A DNA stretch of 64,000 nt from Fragilaria crotonensis (Eukaryota > Bacillariophyta > Fragilariophyceae > Fragilariales > Fragilariaceae), in assembly GCA_022925895.1 (NCBI GenBank), contig JAKSYS010000069.1, positions 81,482 through 145,481 on the forward strand, read 5' to 3'. The translations under genes and the position numbers were made by a program. The notes beneath the pieces were generated by a model. The model saw nothing but the letters and a program-made list of their open reading frames with translations, was not told the origin of the DNA and searched no databases. Positions 10,763 through 21,754 of the stretch are shown here, piece after piece (position 1 is the stretch's first letter; every line of letters begins with the position of its first letter).

Positions 10763-11477
10763 GTTTCGTCACACTCAAAGGCAAAAACAATAGCTTGTCG
10801 TGGGTTGTTGCTTGCTTCTTTGCTTGAGATGAAATAGTAATTATAGTAGAGTGTTGATGGATGGGGTTTGCAACAAATTGGTTTGCTGTTGTAGTTTGAT
10901 GTGTTTGTGTCGCTCCAACGCGACATACATCGGAGGAATCCAATCCATTCTTGTGTCGAACTACTACTAGTAGTACTAGTTTAGTTCGTGGAACAATTGT
11001 ACCCCCTCCAACAAGTGGGATTAAAAAGTGATGGAAGCTCTTCTTGTTGCATCACTTTATAATCAACCTGGTATAATACCATAGCTACGACACTTCATTC
11101 TCTCACATAAGACGAAAAGAGAAGGTATTAACGTTTGCGAACTGTGAAAATGAAACAAGAAGGTCACAATTGATCTTCACAAGGAAAGTGTTGTGTGAGT
11201 GAGGTTTGATGAGTCTGGCGAGCGCAGACGAGTGGATTCGAGCTTTCTATCGGGAGGTCGGGAAGGCATGAGGCATGAGGCATGAGAAAGGTACAGTAAT
11301 GCAACAGTACAGATACAGTCCTCTAGTACGGTAGAGTCTAAATACTACTACTAATACTACAGTAGCTAGTAGGAGTCTTGGAGTAGTCCTATATACTGTA
11401 CTGCTACTACTGCAGTAGTAGCGTAGAAAAAAGGATACACAGTACACACTCCACAGTACGATCAGCATCATCGTGAC
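10763..11477. other. intergenic region, divergent promoters
   Basis: This is the shared upstream region of the LRR gene (minus) and the Zn2Cys6 gene (plus). It holds a hairpin-forming CTACTAGTAGTACTAG motif near 10963, three tandem GCATGAG units near 11265-11285, and a stretch rich in CTACTA/TAGTAG trinucleotides (11330-11425). No gene is seen. Confidence 0.55.
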
Positions 11478-12740
11478 ATGCAAGATACCACAAAATCTGA
11501 GAACATCACAACAACAAGATCCAAACGGAACATGGCGTGCCGTAGTTGTCATATTTCCAAGATCAAGTGCTCCAAAACAAATCCTTGCGATCAATGTGTT
11601 CGCAAAGGAATCGAATGTATTCCATACGACTCGCAACAAGGACGCAAGATAAGCTCGAGGAAGCGTATGGCATTGTCAACTCCAGATGGAGTCACCAGCA
11701 GTAGCAGTACAATCCATGATGTTGACGAATCCGAGGCTTTTGTTCAAGGTCTCAAAGAAAATCTACTTGAAAATACAGTATGGAGTTCCGTGTCTGGAGA
11801 ATTTGGACCGACACATTTTGGATTACATGTTCTTCTGAGACAGTGGATAGACTTCGCCATTACTAGGCGAAGTTTGGTATTGTTGGCCAAGGCATCGTCG
11901 TTGGCGAAAAAGACGGGAATCTCCATGGATCAACTGCTGTGTGGAAGGGATTGGCCACCAGAATGGGGTTTTCCATCAACGGTTCATTATTCAATGAAAT
12001 TTTTACCGGAACGACTACTTAGTCCACGGGATGAACAAGTTGTTGTGGGAGATCGGATGAGATTGACCGACATTGCTGAACCACTTCTTATTGCTACCTA
12101 TTGTTCACGTCCGCCCAACAACAACTCGAGTTCTTTCATCCAGCAATTCGATACTATTAGTTACCGCGACGATGACCACGACGATTATCATAATGAAGAC
12201 GATGATAATGAGGATGATCTGCATCTGTACGATCGTTGGATAACAATCAAGGAGATGCATTCTGGCGTTGTTCAATTCTACACTTCACCGGCGTTTGAAC
12301 GAGACGTGTGTTCTTGGGTTTCCATGCAAGAACGATGGCAGAGAAATCAGGGAAACGTCATGGAGTTATTCCTCCCCAGAAATGAAATGGAGTCCTACGC
12401 TCGTGGTTTGACCCACCAAATATCCTTGCACACCCTTCCCAACAAACCTCCCTATCCCACAAGACTTCCTACAACAATGATCACATTGAAGACAGGGCAA
12501 CCCGTGACTGTCGAATGTATTCAATGTTTTCATGTAGAAAACATTGACACATCGCTCATGTTTTTGGAATTCATACGTGTGGATCCCATGATTTCCGAGT
12601 TTCCATCACCTGAACCTTTTTCATTGGAAAGCATAGCCACAATCGACGGGACAATTGCATTGGAGGATTGGCTTCAGGAAATAAATTCATTGGATTATTC
12701 CTCCCCAGCTCTGGAATGGAGTCAGATGGACGTGGTTTGA
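11478..12740 (+). CDS. Zn2Cys6 binuclear-cluster transcription regulator
   Basis: The ORF is 420 aa from ATG 11478. An in-frame ATG at 11532, directly before the cluster, is the only one conserved in the diverged copy at 53158, so the real start may be there (402 aa). The cluster has the exact spacing CX2CX6CX5CX2CX6C of fungal-type Zn2Cys6 DNA-binding domains (residues 22-49), followed by a basic linker. The central part has an Asp-rich stretch (about 230-255) and no recognised fungal middle-homology domain. Zn2Cys6 factors are mainly fungal and are scattered in other eukaryotes. The last 16 codons differ from the paralogue because they read into a partial duplication of the gene's own 3' part. 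The DNA target is unknown. Confidence 0.75.
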   Translation: MQDTTKSENITTTRSKRNMACRSCHISKIKCSKTNPCDQCVRKGIECIPYDSQQGRKISSRKRMALSTPDGVTSSSSTIHDVDESEAFVQGLKENLLENTVWSSVSGEFGPTHFGLHVLLRQWIDFAITRRSLVLLAKASSLAKKTGISMDQLLCGRDWPPEWGFPSTVHYSMKFLPERLLSPRDEQVVVGDRMRLTDIAEPLLIATYCSRPPNNNSSSFIQQFDTISYRDDDHDDYHNEDDDNEDDLHLYDRWITIKEMHSGVVQFYTSPAFERDVCSWVSMQERWQRNQGNVMELFLPRNEMESYARGLTHQISLHTLPNKPPYPTRLPTTMITLKTGQPVTVECIQCFHVENIDTSLMFLEFIRVDPMISEFPSPEPFSLESIATIDGTIALEDWLQEINSLDYSSPALEWSQMDVV

Positions 12741-12810
12741 CACACCCTATGACTTTTGCGCATCCTATTCCTTTCCACCTGGGTTCCTACGACAATGATC
12801 GCATGGGAAT
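12693..12810 (+). repeat. partial internal duplication of the Zn2Cys6 gene
   Basis: Starting at TTATTCCTCCCCAG, this segment resembles 12362-12490 of the same gene (LFLPRNEMESYARGLTH region). It is in a different reading frame relative to the main ORF, so it replaces the normal C-terminus with 16 unrelated residues and adds a short orphan frame to 12898. Its serine pair (FLPSS) is closer to the copy at 54 kb than to its own parent. Confidence 0.6.
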
Positions 12811-13633
12811 ACAGGACGTGCTCAAGTCGATCTTTTCAGAGTTTGCCTTTGACGTATCAGGTGCTTGCGCGAATTCCACTTCTTTTATTTGCACATGATG
12901 ATGTTTTACCGGGAAGCTGAAAAAGGAAGGAACGCGTGCCATGAAGCTTATGAGGCCTTGAGAGATGTGCTGAGCATGAACTTTACCGTAAAACGGTAAA
13001 AAAAGTGGACTAGATAGGCATCCCCGCTCCATCATGCTGCTAGGGGCTCATGCCCTCTAGTAGCGTGCATTGTCGCCAAGTGCAAACCAAAATACTGGCG
13101 CACTACGGTTGCACTACCGGTAGAGTACTATGCACTATGCAACTATGCATTATATGCATTGGGTCTATATGCATCTGATTGGAACTGTAATAATACAATG
13201 CGTTATACAGTACCAACTACTCCGTTATAGTACTGAGTACTGGAGTAATCTACCGGTAGCGTAGGAATACAGTCTTCTCGTCCCATCGTCGTATGCATAT
13301 GTTCTGGAAGGTTCGTCAAGTTGACACTTGGTTCCCTTCGGTCCAGCAGCCCATCCCTACGTTTTACGTTTTGACACTTGACTTCGCGTGACGCGCCGAG
13401 AGGAAGTGTCTCTGCGGAACGAATGGAATTAAGGCATACTCCCACATCTCATTGTTCCGCTCACATTGTATGCTACTCAGTCTCAATACAAAGCAGTGAA
13501 CAATATCTGCTGCCCTGCTCTCGACTACTTGCTCGTACTCTACATTCCAAGCTTGAACCATTACTTGCGGCTATCGGTTATCGACATCGAGTGGCAGTAT
13601 TGACTTTGACTTTTTGCAATAAGAATAATAGTG
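12741..13633. other. intergenic region
   Basis: This holds the end of the duplicated fragment, then AT-rich sequence with clustered ATGCAT motifs (13130-13180) and short TAGTAC/ACCGGTAG palindromic words. No further gene is seen. It serves as upstream region for the reductase gene. Confidence 0.5.
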
Positions 13634-16062
13634 ATGATGATGACGATGAAGGGCCGTCGACTTGGACGTTCGTTTCAGACGCCAGCAATGACGAAATGGA
13701 AACGATGGAATAGTGCTGCTGCGACTGCAACTACTGCATCAACAGATACAACAAACGAACATTATCCCACTCTATTCTCTCCATTGACACTCCCCAACGG
13801 CATTATCTTGCCCAATCGCGTTCTCATGGGATCCATGCATACTGGATTGGAAGGTCATTCGATTCCATCTTGGTTTCAAAAATATGCCTTGGGTGTTCGG
13901 CATCCTCACGTGACATCCAATCTAGATGAAATGGCAGCCTACTTTGCCGAACGAGCCCAGGGAGGAGTTGGACTCATGGTGACTGGTGGAATTGCTCCCA
14001 ATCGAGCTGGATGGACTGGACCCTTTGCGGCGAAATTATCCACCGCGGACGAGATGGAACTCCATAAAACAGTCACGCAAGCTGTGCATCAAGTTGACAT
14101 GAATCAACAAGCGGTTACTGCCAAGATTTGCATGCAGATTTTACATACAGGAAGATACGCCTATCATCCCTTTTCTGTATCGGCATCACCCACCAAGAGT
14201 CCCATTACTCCCTTCAAGGCAAAGGGATTAAGCAAAAGTGGGATCCAGCAAACGCTTGCTGATTTTGTTCGTTGTGCCGCATTGGCACAAGAAGCTGGTT
14301 ACGATGGTGTGGAAATCATGGCCAGTGAAGGATATTTATTGTCTCAATTCCTGTCGCCACGTACTAATTTAAGAACCGATCAGTACGGAGGGTCGCTGGA
14401 AAATCGAGCTCGCCTCCCTCTCGAAATTATCAAGCAGACCCGAGAGGCATGTGGAGAACAGTTCATTATCATCTTTCGACTTTCCTTGCTTGACTTGGTA
14501 GAAGGTGGTCTGCAGTGGGACGAATGCGTTCAAGTCGCCCAATGGGTCGAAGAGGCCGGCGCAACGATCCTTAATACTGGTATTGGATGGCATGAAGCGA
14601 GAGTTCCAACCATTTCGACTGCTGTGCCCCGCGGTGCCTTTGTCCAACCCACTGCAGCCCTCAAGGCAACTGGTTTGATTGGTATTCCCTTGGTTGCTAC
14701 AAATCGCATCAATACACCACAAGTGGCCGAAGACATTTTAAGTTCAAACGCCTCTGACCTTGTGAGTATGGCAAGACCACTCCTGGCTGATCCGGACTTT
14801 CTCGGCAAGGCAAAAGAGGGCCGCGCGGATGAGATCAATACCTGTATTGCATGCAATCAAGCATGTTTGGATCATGCCTTTGTTGGAAAGACTGCGTCCT
14901 GTCTTGTCAATCCACGTGCCGGACACGAAACCGAACTTTTGAAGCCAACGCTGTTGCCCGAGCAAGACCGCAAAACAATTGGAGTGATTGGTGCTGGTCC
15001 AGCAGGTTGTGCGTTTGCCGTGACGGCAGCACAACGAGGTCACAAGGTTACCTTGTACGATTCCCAAGCCGAAATCGGTGGACAATTTCACATGGCCAAG
15101 CGAATTCCTGGTAAGGAGGAGTTTTATGAAACACTCCGGTACTTTCGTACCATGTTGCAAAAGTCAGGCGTGAAATTGGTAAGCGGTACAACCTTGTCCA
15201 AGCAAGATATGGACGGTATGCAAGACGTTGATAGGTGGATTGTTGCCACTGGAGTCAATCCGAGGGCTTTGGAAATTGAGGGCGCCGATCACCCAAAAGT
15301 ACTCTCCTATATTGACGTACTGAGGCATAATGCCAAAGTCGGGCAGAAGGTTGCGGTTGTGAGTATTGTTTGATTTGATCGTGTGGAGTGCATGCATTAA
15401 CGACACTTACTTACGTCATGTTCTTTTGTCAGATTGGAGCTGGTGGCATCGGTTTTGATGTGGCCGAATTTTTGTTGCATCACGACGGCCACGACAAGAC
15501 TGCGACAGACGTTGATCTCCAAGAGTTTTGGACGGAGTGGGGTGTCGACCCCTCGAATGCGCACCGTGGCGGTTTGCAAAAGCCACAACATGCCGCCCCC
15601 AAGCGTCAAATCGTATTGCTCCAACGCAAGGATGGTAAGCTGGGTAAGGGGCTGGGAAAGACAACGGGTTGGATCCACCGAGCCATGTTGACAAAATCCG
15701 GTGCTGTCGAAATGGTGGGAGGCGTATCCTATGACAAGGTCGACGAGGACGGTAATTTGCACATCACCTACAAGGATGGTACGAAACGAGTTTTGGAGGT
15801 TGATAACATTGTGGTCTGCGCAGGCCAGCTGGTGAACAATTCGCTCGAACTGGAGTCGAAAGGAACTCCACTGGAGAACAAGGTATTCACAATTGGTGGC
15901 GCGTTTCAGGCGGGAGAGCTGGATGCCAAGCGAGCCATTGACATGGGAACCCGACTTGCGATGGCAATTCACAATGACGCGATTGTTCCTGGGAAGCATA
16001 AGTTGGAAGCACCTTCAGGAGCTGAGGAGAAAATGTTCAAATTCTTACAAAAGTGGGCCTAA
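13634..16062 (+). CDS. FadH-type NADPH:2,4-dienoyl-CoA reductase / old-yellow-enzyme family
   Basis: Two exons, 13634-15358 and 15433-16062, are joined across a 74-nt GT-AG intron and give 784 aa. The N-terminal half is an FMN-binding TIM barrel of the old yellow enzyme family (FSPLTLPNGIILPNRVLMGS onward, residues about 50-390). It is followed by a CX2CX3CX11C iron-sulfur site starting at Cys404. The C-terminal half carries two Rossmann motifs, GAGPAG (FAD) and GAGGIG (NADPH), the second encoded directly after the intron. This architecture (FMN, 4Fe-4S, FAD) is that of bacterial FadH and related trimethylamine dehydrogenases. A role in degrading unsaturated fatty acids is likely. The first 45 residues are basic with Met and Arg and could be a mitochondrial presequence. 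The start is uncertain among several clustered ATGs. Confidence 0.88.
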
Positions 16063-16523
16063 GATAGCATGTGAATTCGGACCGTTGCTGGATCTGAATA
16101 GTATCGTAGTATCGTCGTCCTTGTCCTGCACATAGAGTGAGGACCAAAAGACCATGATGAACAAGGCGTCAATTCTTCATTGATATCAATTACAATGCAG
16201 TGCTCGCATGGAATGCCATGTGATGCGAAAGGCTCTCATTCATCGACGAATACAATACATCTTATTTGTTGGCGAAATCTGTAGGGCCAAAGGACTTCGT
16301 TGTTCCTCCAAATCTGCCTCTCTAAATTGTGGACTGGGAAGTATGCAATGCCGACTGTACCAGGTGCAGCGAACCCGTTTGGCGGTGACGCTACGGGCAG
16401 ACATTACGCTTCAATTAGATCTCTATTTCATGAAAGGATCTTCAACTATATGAATTATGGATACGGAGAAAAAGGGGCATGCCCTTGACAACCCGTGACG
16501 AGCAGGGACGATGTGGATGAAAT
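16063..16523. other. intergenic region between convergent genes
   Basis: 461 bp separate the stop codons of the reductase (plus) and the phosphoesterase (minus). No coding signal or clear repeat was recognised. Confidence 0.5.
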
Positions 16524-17548
16524 CTACATTCCACTCAATGGACGACGCTGAAAGATGAATGGATTGGCCTTGGAAGTGTCAACTGTGACCATGACTGGAT
16601 CGGCAATTCCACCACGATCCACAATGGTGCGAAGAATATTCTTGGCACGGAATGGCGTGTCCTGAGCAAAGCGGTGCGCATCGCCCTGAAGGAACAAGAA
16701 TGGCATATCTGGGAGACTCTCAGCTTCATCGGAAATGAAATCAAAGTATTTGGGATAGAGTTCAGGGCGTGGGAATGCTTGTCCAAAAATAACGACAGCG
16801 TCCACCAAACCAGCATGGGCAAAGGCTTTCAACTGAGTTCTGGTCCAATTAATATTGTCATTCTCGATGCGCAACCAGTTGGGTTTATTCTTGATGGCAC
16901 GAACCCAGAGCGTGTGGACGCTAATGAACAAGACGCGATGCGTGGTGATGGCAAAGTTCTCGGGGCGGGCCAACTGTCTGCGAACATTGAACTTGGTGAT
17001 GGGCCAATTCTCCTCGAGACGGAGGAGATATTCAGTCCACCAAGCAAAACCTTGCAGCCAATTGTTGCAATCATAGTAGCAGTTGTCGCCAGGAATAATG
17101 AAGGTGGGAGTTGGGCTTGTCTTGAGGACCGCTGCGATCTCCTGGTATGGCTGCGCCTTGCACAGTGGAGTTCTGCGTTGAAGAGATCCGCTGGTAAGAA
17201 TCGGAAACGAGACCAATGCGGGGCTGACTACTACTTCCAAGTTTGACCGATGCGCACGTACCTGTCTTGCATATCTCCGAGGTGAATGGTGAAATCAGCA
17301 GTTGGATCAAGGATGGCAAGCTGGTGGGGGAGGTTTTCCTTCTCGGTCTGAGAATAAGGCGTATCGCCCATGGCATAGAAGCGGACTGGCCGAACCTTCA
17401 AATTGCGACGAATCTCGCGATTAGACACTGCCACATCGAACTCGGCAACGCCCGAATGAACGTCCTCGGAAATGCTCTTAGCTTGCAACTGGTGGTAGAC
17501 AAGAGCGACGGCGCCGCAGGCAACAACGGAGAAATAGATGACTTTCAT
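16524..17548 (-). CDS. calcineurin-like metallophosphoesterase with N-terminal signal anchor
   Basis: Two exons on the minus strand (17548-17262 and 17190-16524) flank a 71-nt GTACGT...CAG intron and give 317 aa. The ATG at 17548 starts a hydrophobic segment (residues 3-20), a signal peptide or anchor. Metal-ligand motifs of the metallophosphatase superfamily follow: MGDTPYS (near residue 58), HLGDMQD (near 90), PGDNCYYDC (near 128), a His in ISVH, and LQGDAHRF (about 272). Such enzymes hydrolyse phosphate mono- or diesters. The substrate cannot be told. The order D, GD, GDN, H, GDxH fits, but the usual GNHE is replaced by GDN, so this is a divergent member. Confidence 0.7.
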
Positions 17549-18962
17549 GTTTTTCACTTTTCTGCCTTTCGAATATTGTGAGCAGTAATTCCCGAAGAGC
17601 TTTCCTCTGGTGACTCACATGTACGAATCAATGTCGGCTTTCTCATGAAAACCAGACTCAGGATGGTGTGCTTCACCTGAAAATCTGTTTGCACTCGGGT
17701 TCAGGGGACGCACATGGTTCCAAAAGTTCAACTGAGCCAATGCGATACCACCAATCTCCGTGAACTGGGACTTTGAGGTTACCACGGAGCATTCCGAGGG
17801 CACATCTTTAGTACCGTTACGGCGATTATCGAATATCAAAATTTCGAAGCCAGTCCACGAACGAACCGAGAAGCACTGTTGACATCATGCGATCCCCGAG
17901 GCAATGACGCCAAAGAGTGACCGCTCGGAAAGCATGCCACGCCATTTATTCTTTTACAGGGTGAACGTTTTTGTCCACCATCAAGTGTGTTTTGTCTTTG
18001 GCGCAGCTTGGGCTAGTCACCAACAAACTTCTTTTTTTGTTAACCCAAAGTTCTTCCTGAAACAATGCCGCATCATCGTCTAGAGCAGAGCGCCCCCGCT
18101 AGTTGTCTGAATCTTATGCAAAGTACATTTGGTTGAATATTTTCACATGAGAAAAGTTGTGCTAGGTGCTGGGTTCCACCCTGAATCGGGTACAATTCTG
18201 TCTTATACTCCCAAATTGTAAACCCTCAGTTCTAACATGGGTGAAGCCATTCTTCTGAACTAGATTTTCCAGTTCAGGGCTTCGAGAGATCTTCTAGCAC
18301 ATGTGGTTTGATTGCAGGCCTTGCAACCTGGTGGAAGTAGGCCAACCGTTCCTGCTGTAACCAACTTGCTGACATCAATGTGTGATGATGGGTGCGATGG
18401 GACATGTCCACTGAGTTACAATACGGGGTACACCTGTACCTGGTATGCTCAGTACTACAGTATTAAGTACAACAGTGTTTGATATTACATAGATCGAATG
18501 ACGTTTTGGAGAATAAACTGGCGGACCCGCCTACATTTATTCATACAAACAGATTTGTATGAAGAGCCATAGCGGCATGTACTGGAATTTGGAGAGCTCT
18601 GTCGGATGGCACCCAAAGTTCTAGCGGGATTCAGTCATTCGCCGACATTTCTCTGATCCAAACATGATACTGGCTTCTGCCCCGTTCATGTACAAACACG
18701 TATGCGATCATACAATCTCCTCTCCAGCTATTTTCTTTGACAGTCTGCACTTAGGTCTGAACGGAAAGGGAACCGCGCTAGTCCACTGTATTGTTTTTGG
18801 CGGAATTTTAAATTTGCTCCCAACCGCTCCTCTCAAGATCAACTCCGTCCTTCATCCATCTTGGCAACTAATCGTACCACATACACGAGTATTCCCTTCC
18901 CTGTCTCGACAGGACTGGACCGCACCTTGAACGACGTCCGACCTCATCCAATCTTGAAAAAA
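17549..18962. other. intergenic region
   Basis: About 1.4 kb without a supported gene. Short open frames at 17615-17839 and 18664-18930 lack recognisable domains and look like chance. The region should contain the promoters of the divergent phosphoesterase and LPMO-chitinase genes. Confidence 0.45.
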
Positions 18963-21754
18963 ATGCGGACCCGGTCAATGGCTTCGATCCTGTTGCTTGC
19001 CGCTTTGGCAAGAGGCGTCGAATCTCACGGCTATCTCAAATCACCAAGGTGCGAGGGTTGATGGACATCCAATGTGATTGTATGCGCCAATTCACTCATT
19101 TCTTTTATCTTAATGGAACCCATATTAACAGGTCAAGAAACTATATTGCGTGGCAAGATGGTGTGTGGTCGGGAGGATCGTCGACTTCTTATCCAAAGGA
19201 GGATTGTCCTCATTGTGCCAACATTGGTGGCACTGCTGGTCAATGTGGAGTGATCGGGAGCAGGAACTACGATGAGAACTTGAACGTATTTGGGAAACCA
19301 ATGGCTACCAACCCACAAGCAAAATATGCGCAAGGTCAGGTGATTGATATTGATGTTGTTCTCACAGCTCATCACATGGGACACTTTGAGTTCTCGGCCT
19401 GCGCAATTGAAGAAGGCGGAGTTGCGTCAGGTGATTGTTTCAAGGAATATCCACTTGAATTCGTTGAAGATCCGCTGTACGGTGCTCCTAAAGATTCAAA
19501 CTACCCATACCGTGCCTACATCGCTACTCCGGGACGCGCCAGAAGCGACAACACCGGCCTTGCTGGCACATTTTATCGTTTCAGTATGAAACTTCCTGAT
19601 AATCTATCAGGGGATATAGTACTCCTTCAGTGGCACTATTACACCGCCAACAGTTGCGTGTATCCCGGCTACTCTTCATATCCATATCCATCCGATTGGG
19701 GCACTTTTCAAACTGGTACTGGCATCTGCAACAACATACCTTCTGATGGGAGGGGTCTGCCTGGTAGGTTTCACACTCTTGAGTCACTCTCGTGTGCTGT
19801 TTGAGCATTGGTGTTTGTCCTAACGTTTTAGCCGACAGAACAATTCTGGAACTGCGCCGAGATTTCCATTCATGGAGGCCCCGTTGCTCCAACAACCCCG
19901 GCACCCGTTCCTGCCCCATCTGTACCCACCCCTACGGCTCCAACCACGTATCCCCCTTCTCCGAATTCTCCCACTGGTGGATCCCCCGCGTCGGGATCTG
20001 AGACGTCAAGTTATTGTGCAAACGGCAAAGTAGGAAACGGCCGCTGCTCGGACTCTTCCTTGTGCTGTTCTCGAGCTGGCTTCTGTGGCAGCGGGGAGCC
20101 CTACTGCGGCTCGTCTCCTCAACGGTCCCCTGCTCCTCAACGATCGGTTGCTCCGCGAAGCCCAAGTCCCACAAAGGCAGCTGCTCCCGCAGGGGTAACA
20201 CCAATTCCGTTTCCCGACTATGCGACAGGTGACTGTTCTGGTATTGACAACGTCATGTCAGTCAACCTTGGGTATTATCAGAGTTGGGCCATTTATCGTG
20301 ATGTCGGATGCAACCCGGTCACACCTGAGGACATTGATGTGAAAAGCAATGCGTATACGCATCTGGTGTATACGTTTGCTTCCATAAGCTCTGACTTCAA
20401 GGTTGAACCCTGGGATGGGAATCCATACGCCGAAGTTCCGCAATACTTGGCCTTCAATGCTCTCAAGGAAGTGTATCCTGGTTTAAAGACCATGATTGCC
20501 GTCGGTGGATGGACCTTCAACGATCCGGGGGACACCCAGACTCGCTTCTCCGATGCGGCAAGTACCGAATCAAACCGAGCCACGTTCGCGGCGTCTTGCG
20601 TTGAATTCTGCCGTGCGTATAACTTTGATGGTGTGGACTTGGATTGGGAGTATCCTGCCGACGATGGTCGTGGTGGAACGTCTGCGGACAAGACCAACTA
20701 CGGACTCTTGGTGCAAGCCATTCGTGCTGCGTTTGATGCCGCTCCTGAGGACTTTGTACTTTCCGTTGCGACTGCCGTTGCCAGTTTCCGCATTGACGAA
20801 GGATTCGATCTTCCTGCATTGGCGCTGGGAGTTGACTTTTTTAACTTGATGACCTACGACATCCACGGTGTTTGGGATAGTTCGAAGAAGATCGGTGCCA
20901 ACTCGGACATGCCCTACATCTTCAATGCTGTCAAGTACTTTCTAGACGCTGGCATTTCACCCAACAAACTGGTCCTTGGTCTTGCAGCCTATGGGCATAC
21001 GTTCACCTTGGCGGATACCACTTGCACCACAGTAGGTTGCACATTCTTATCGGCATCCTTTGGAGGATGCGCAGGAGCTGATGGTTTCATGCCCTACTTT
21101 TCCATTGATGAGTATGTCCGTGGCGGCAACTACAACTCATTGAAGTTCAATGCAGATACGGGCACCATGGAGTTGGTGATTGACGATAGTACGTTTATCA
21201 CCTACGACAATCCGGACACGTTTGAGATCAAGAATGATTTTGCATCAAAGGCGTGCTTTCGTGGCATCATGTGGTGGGCAGTAGACATGAAACAACGACC
21301 AATCCTCTTGGGATCAAATCCGCGTCCAAGTCCAAGTCCTGCTGTTTCCTCGCCTGCAGGCCAACCAAGCTCCACAACGTCCGACTGGAAGACATGGGTG
21401 GTATCCACGGATCTGCGTTGTGGGACATCCGAACTGGACGCTCGTGGGAATTGCCGACCAACATGCACCTCGTCCGAGGATTGCACCGAATCGGGTCACA
21501 AGTGTTGGCGAGTTCATGAGAATTACTGTGGAAGCAAACCTCCTCTCAAGGAGGAATGTGACCAGTCATCACCCTTCAGCACCGGTCTTCGTTGCGGCCC
21601 GACTGAAGTTTTGGCCCGCGAAACGTGTGGCAGTCCCTGTACATCTGTGTTCGATTGCGATTCCGATGCTGGGGAGTACTGCTTCGCATTGAATCCCAAC
21701 TATTGTGGTGGATGCAGCAGCACCAATACTCGGACCCTCCGAGGTGGAAAGTAG
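18963..21754 (+). CDS. secreted LPMO-CBM18-GH18 fusion chitinase with two C-terminal Cys-rich modules
   Basis: Three exons (18963-19048, 19132-19763, 19839-21754) with 83- and 75-nt GT-AG introns encode 877 aa. A signal peptide (1-21) ends just before His22, so the mature protein would begin HGYLKSP. An N-terminal His is needed for the copper 'histidine brace' of lytic polysaccharide monooxygenases (LPMO_10-like). The second His lies in TAHHMGHFEF, and the domain closes with LQWHYY and EQFWNCAEI (about 240-248). A Pro/Thr linker leads to one hevein-type CBM18 (six Cys, from residue 299). The GH18 chitinase domain (about 363-730) has a complete DxxDxDxE motif, FDGVDLDWE near 502-510. Two tandem repeats of unknown Cys-rich type (RCG...NYCG, about 760-865) end the protein. 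It is the first of three head-to-tail chitinase genes. Confidence 0.87.

Noticed and set aside
18664-18930. Small gene upstream of the LPMO-chitinase
   Set aside because: The 88-codon frame has no domain, no signal peptide of good quality, and sits where the promoter is expected.
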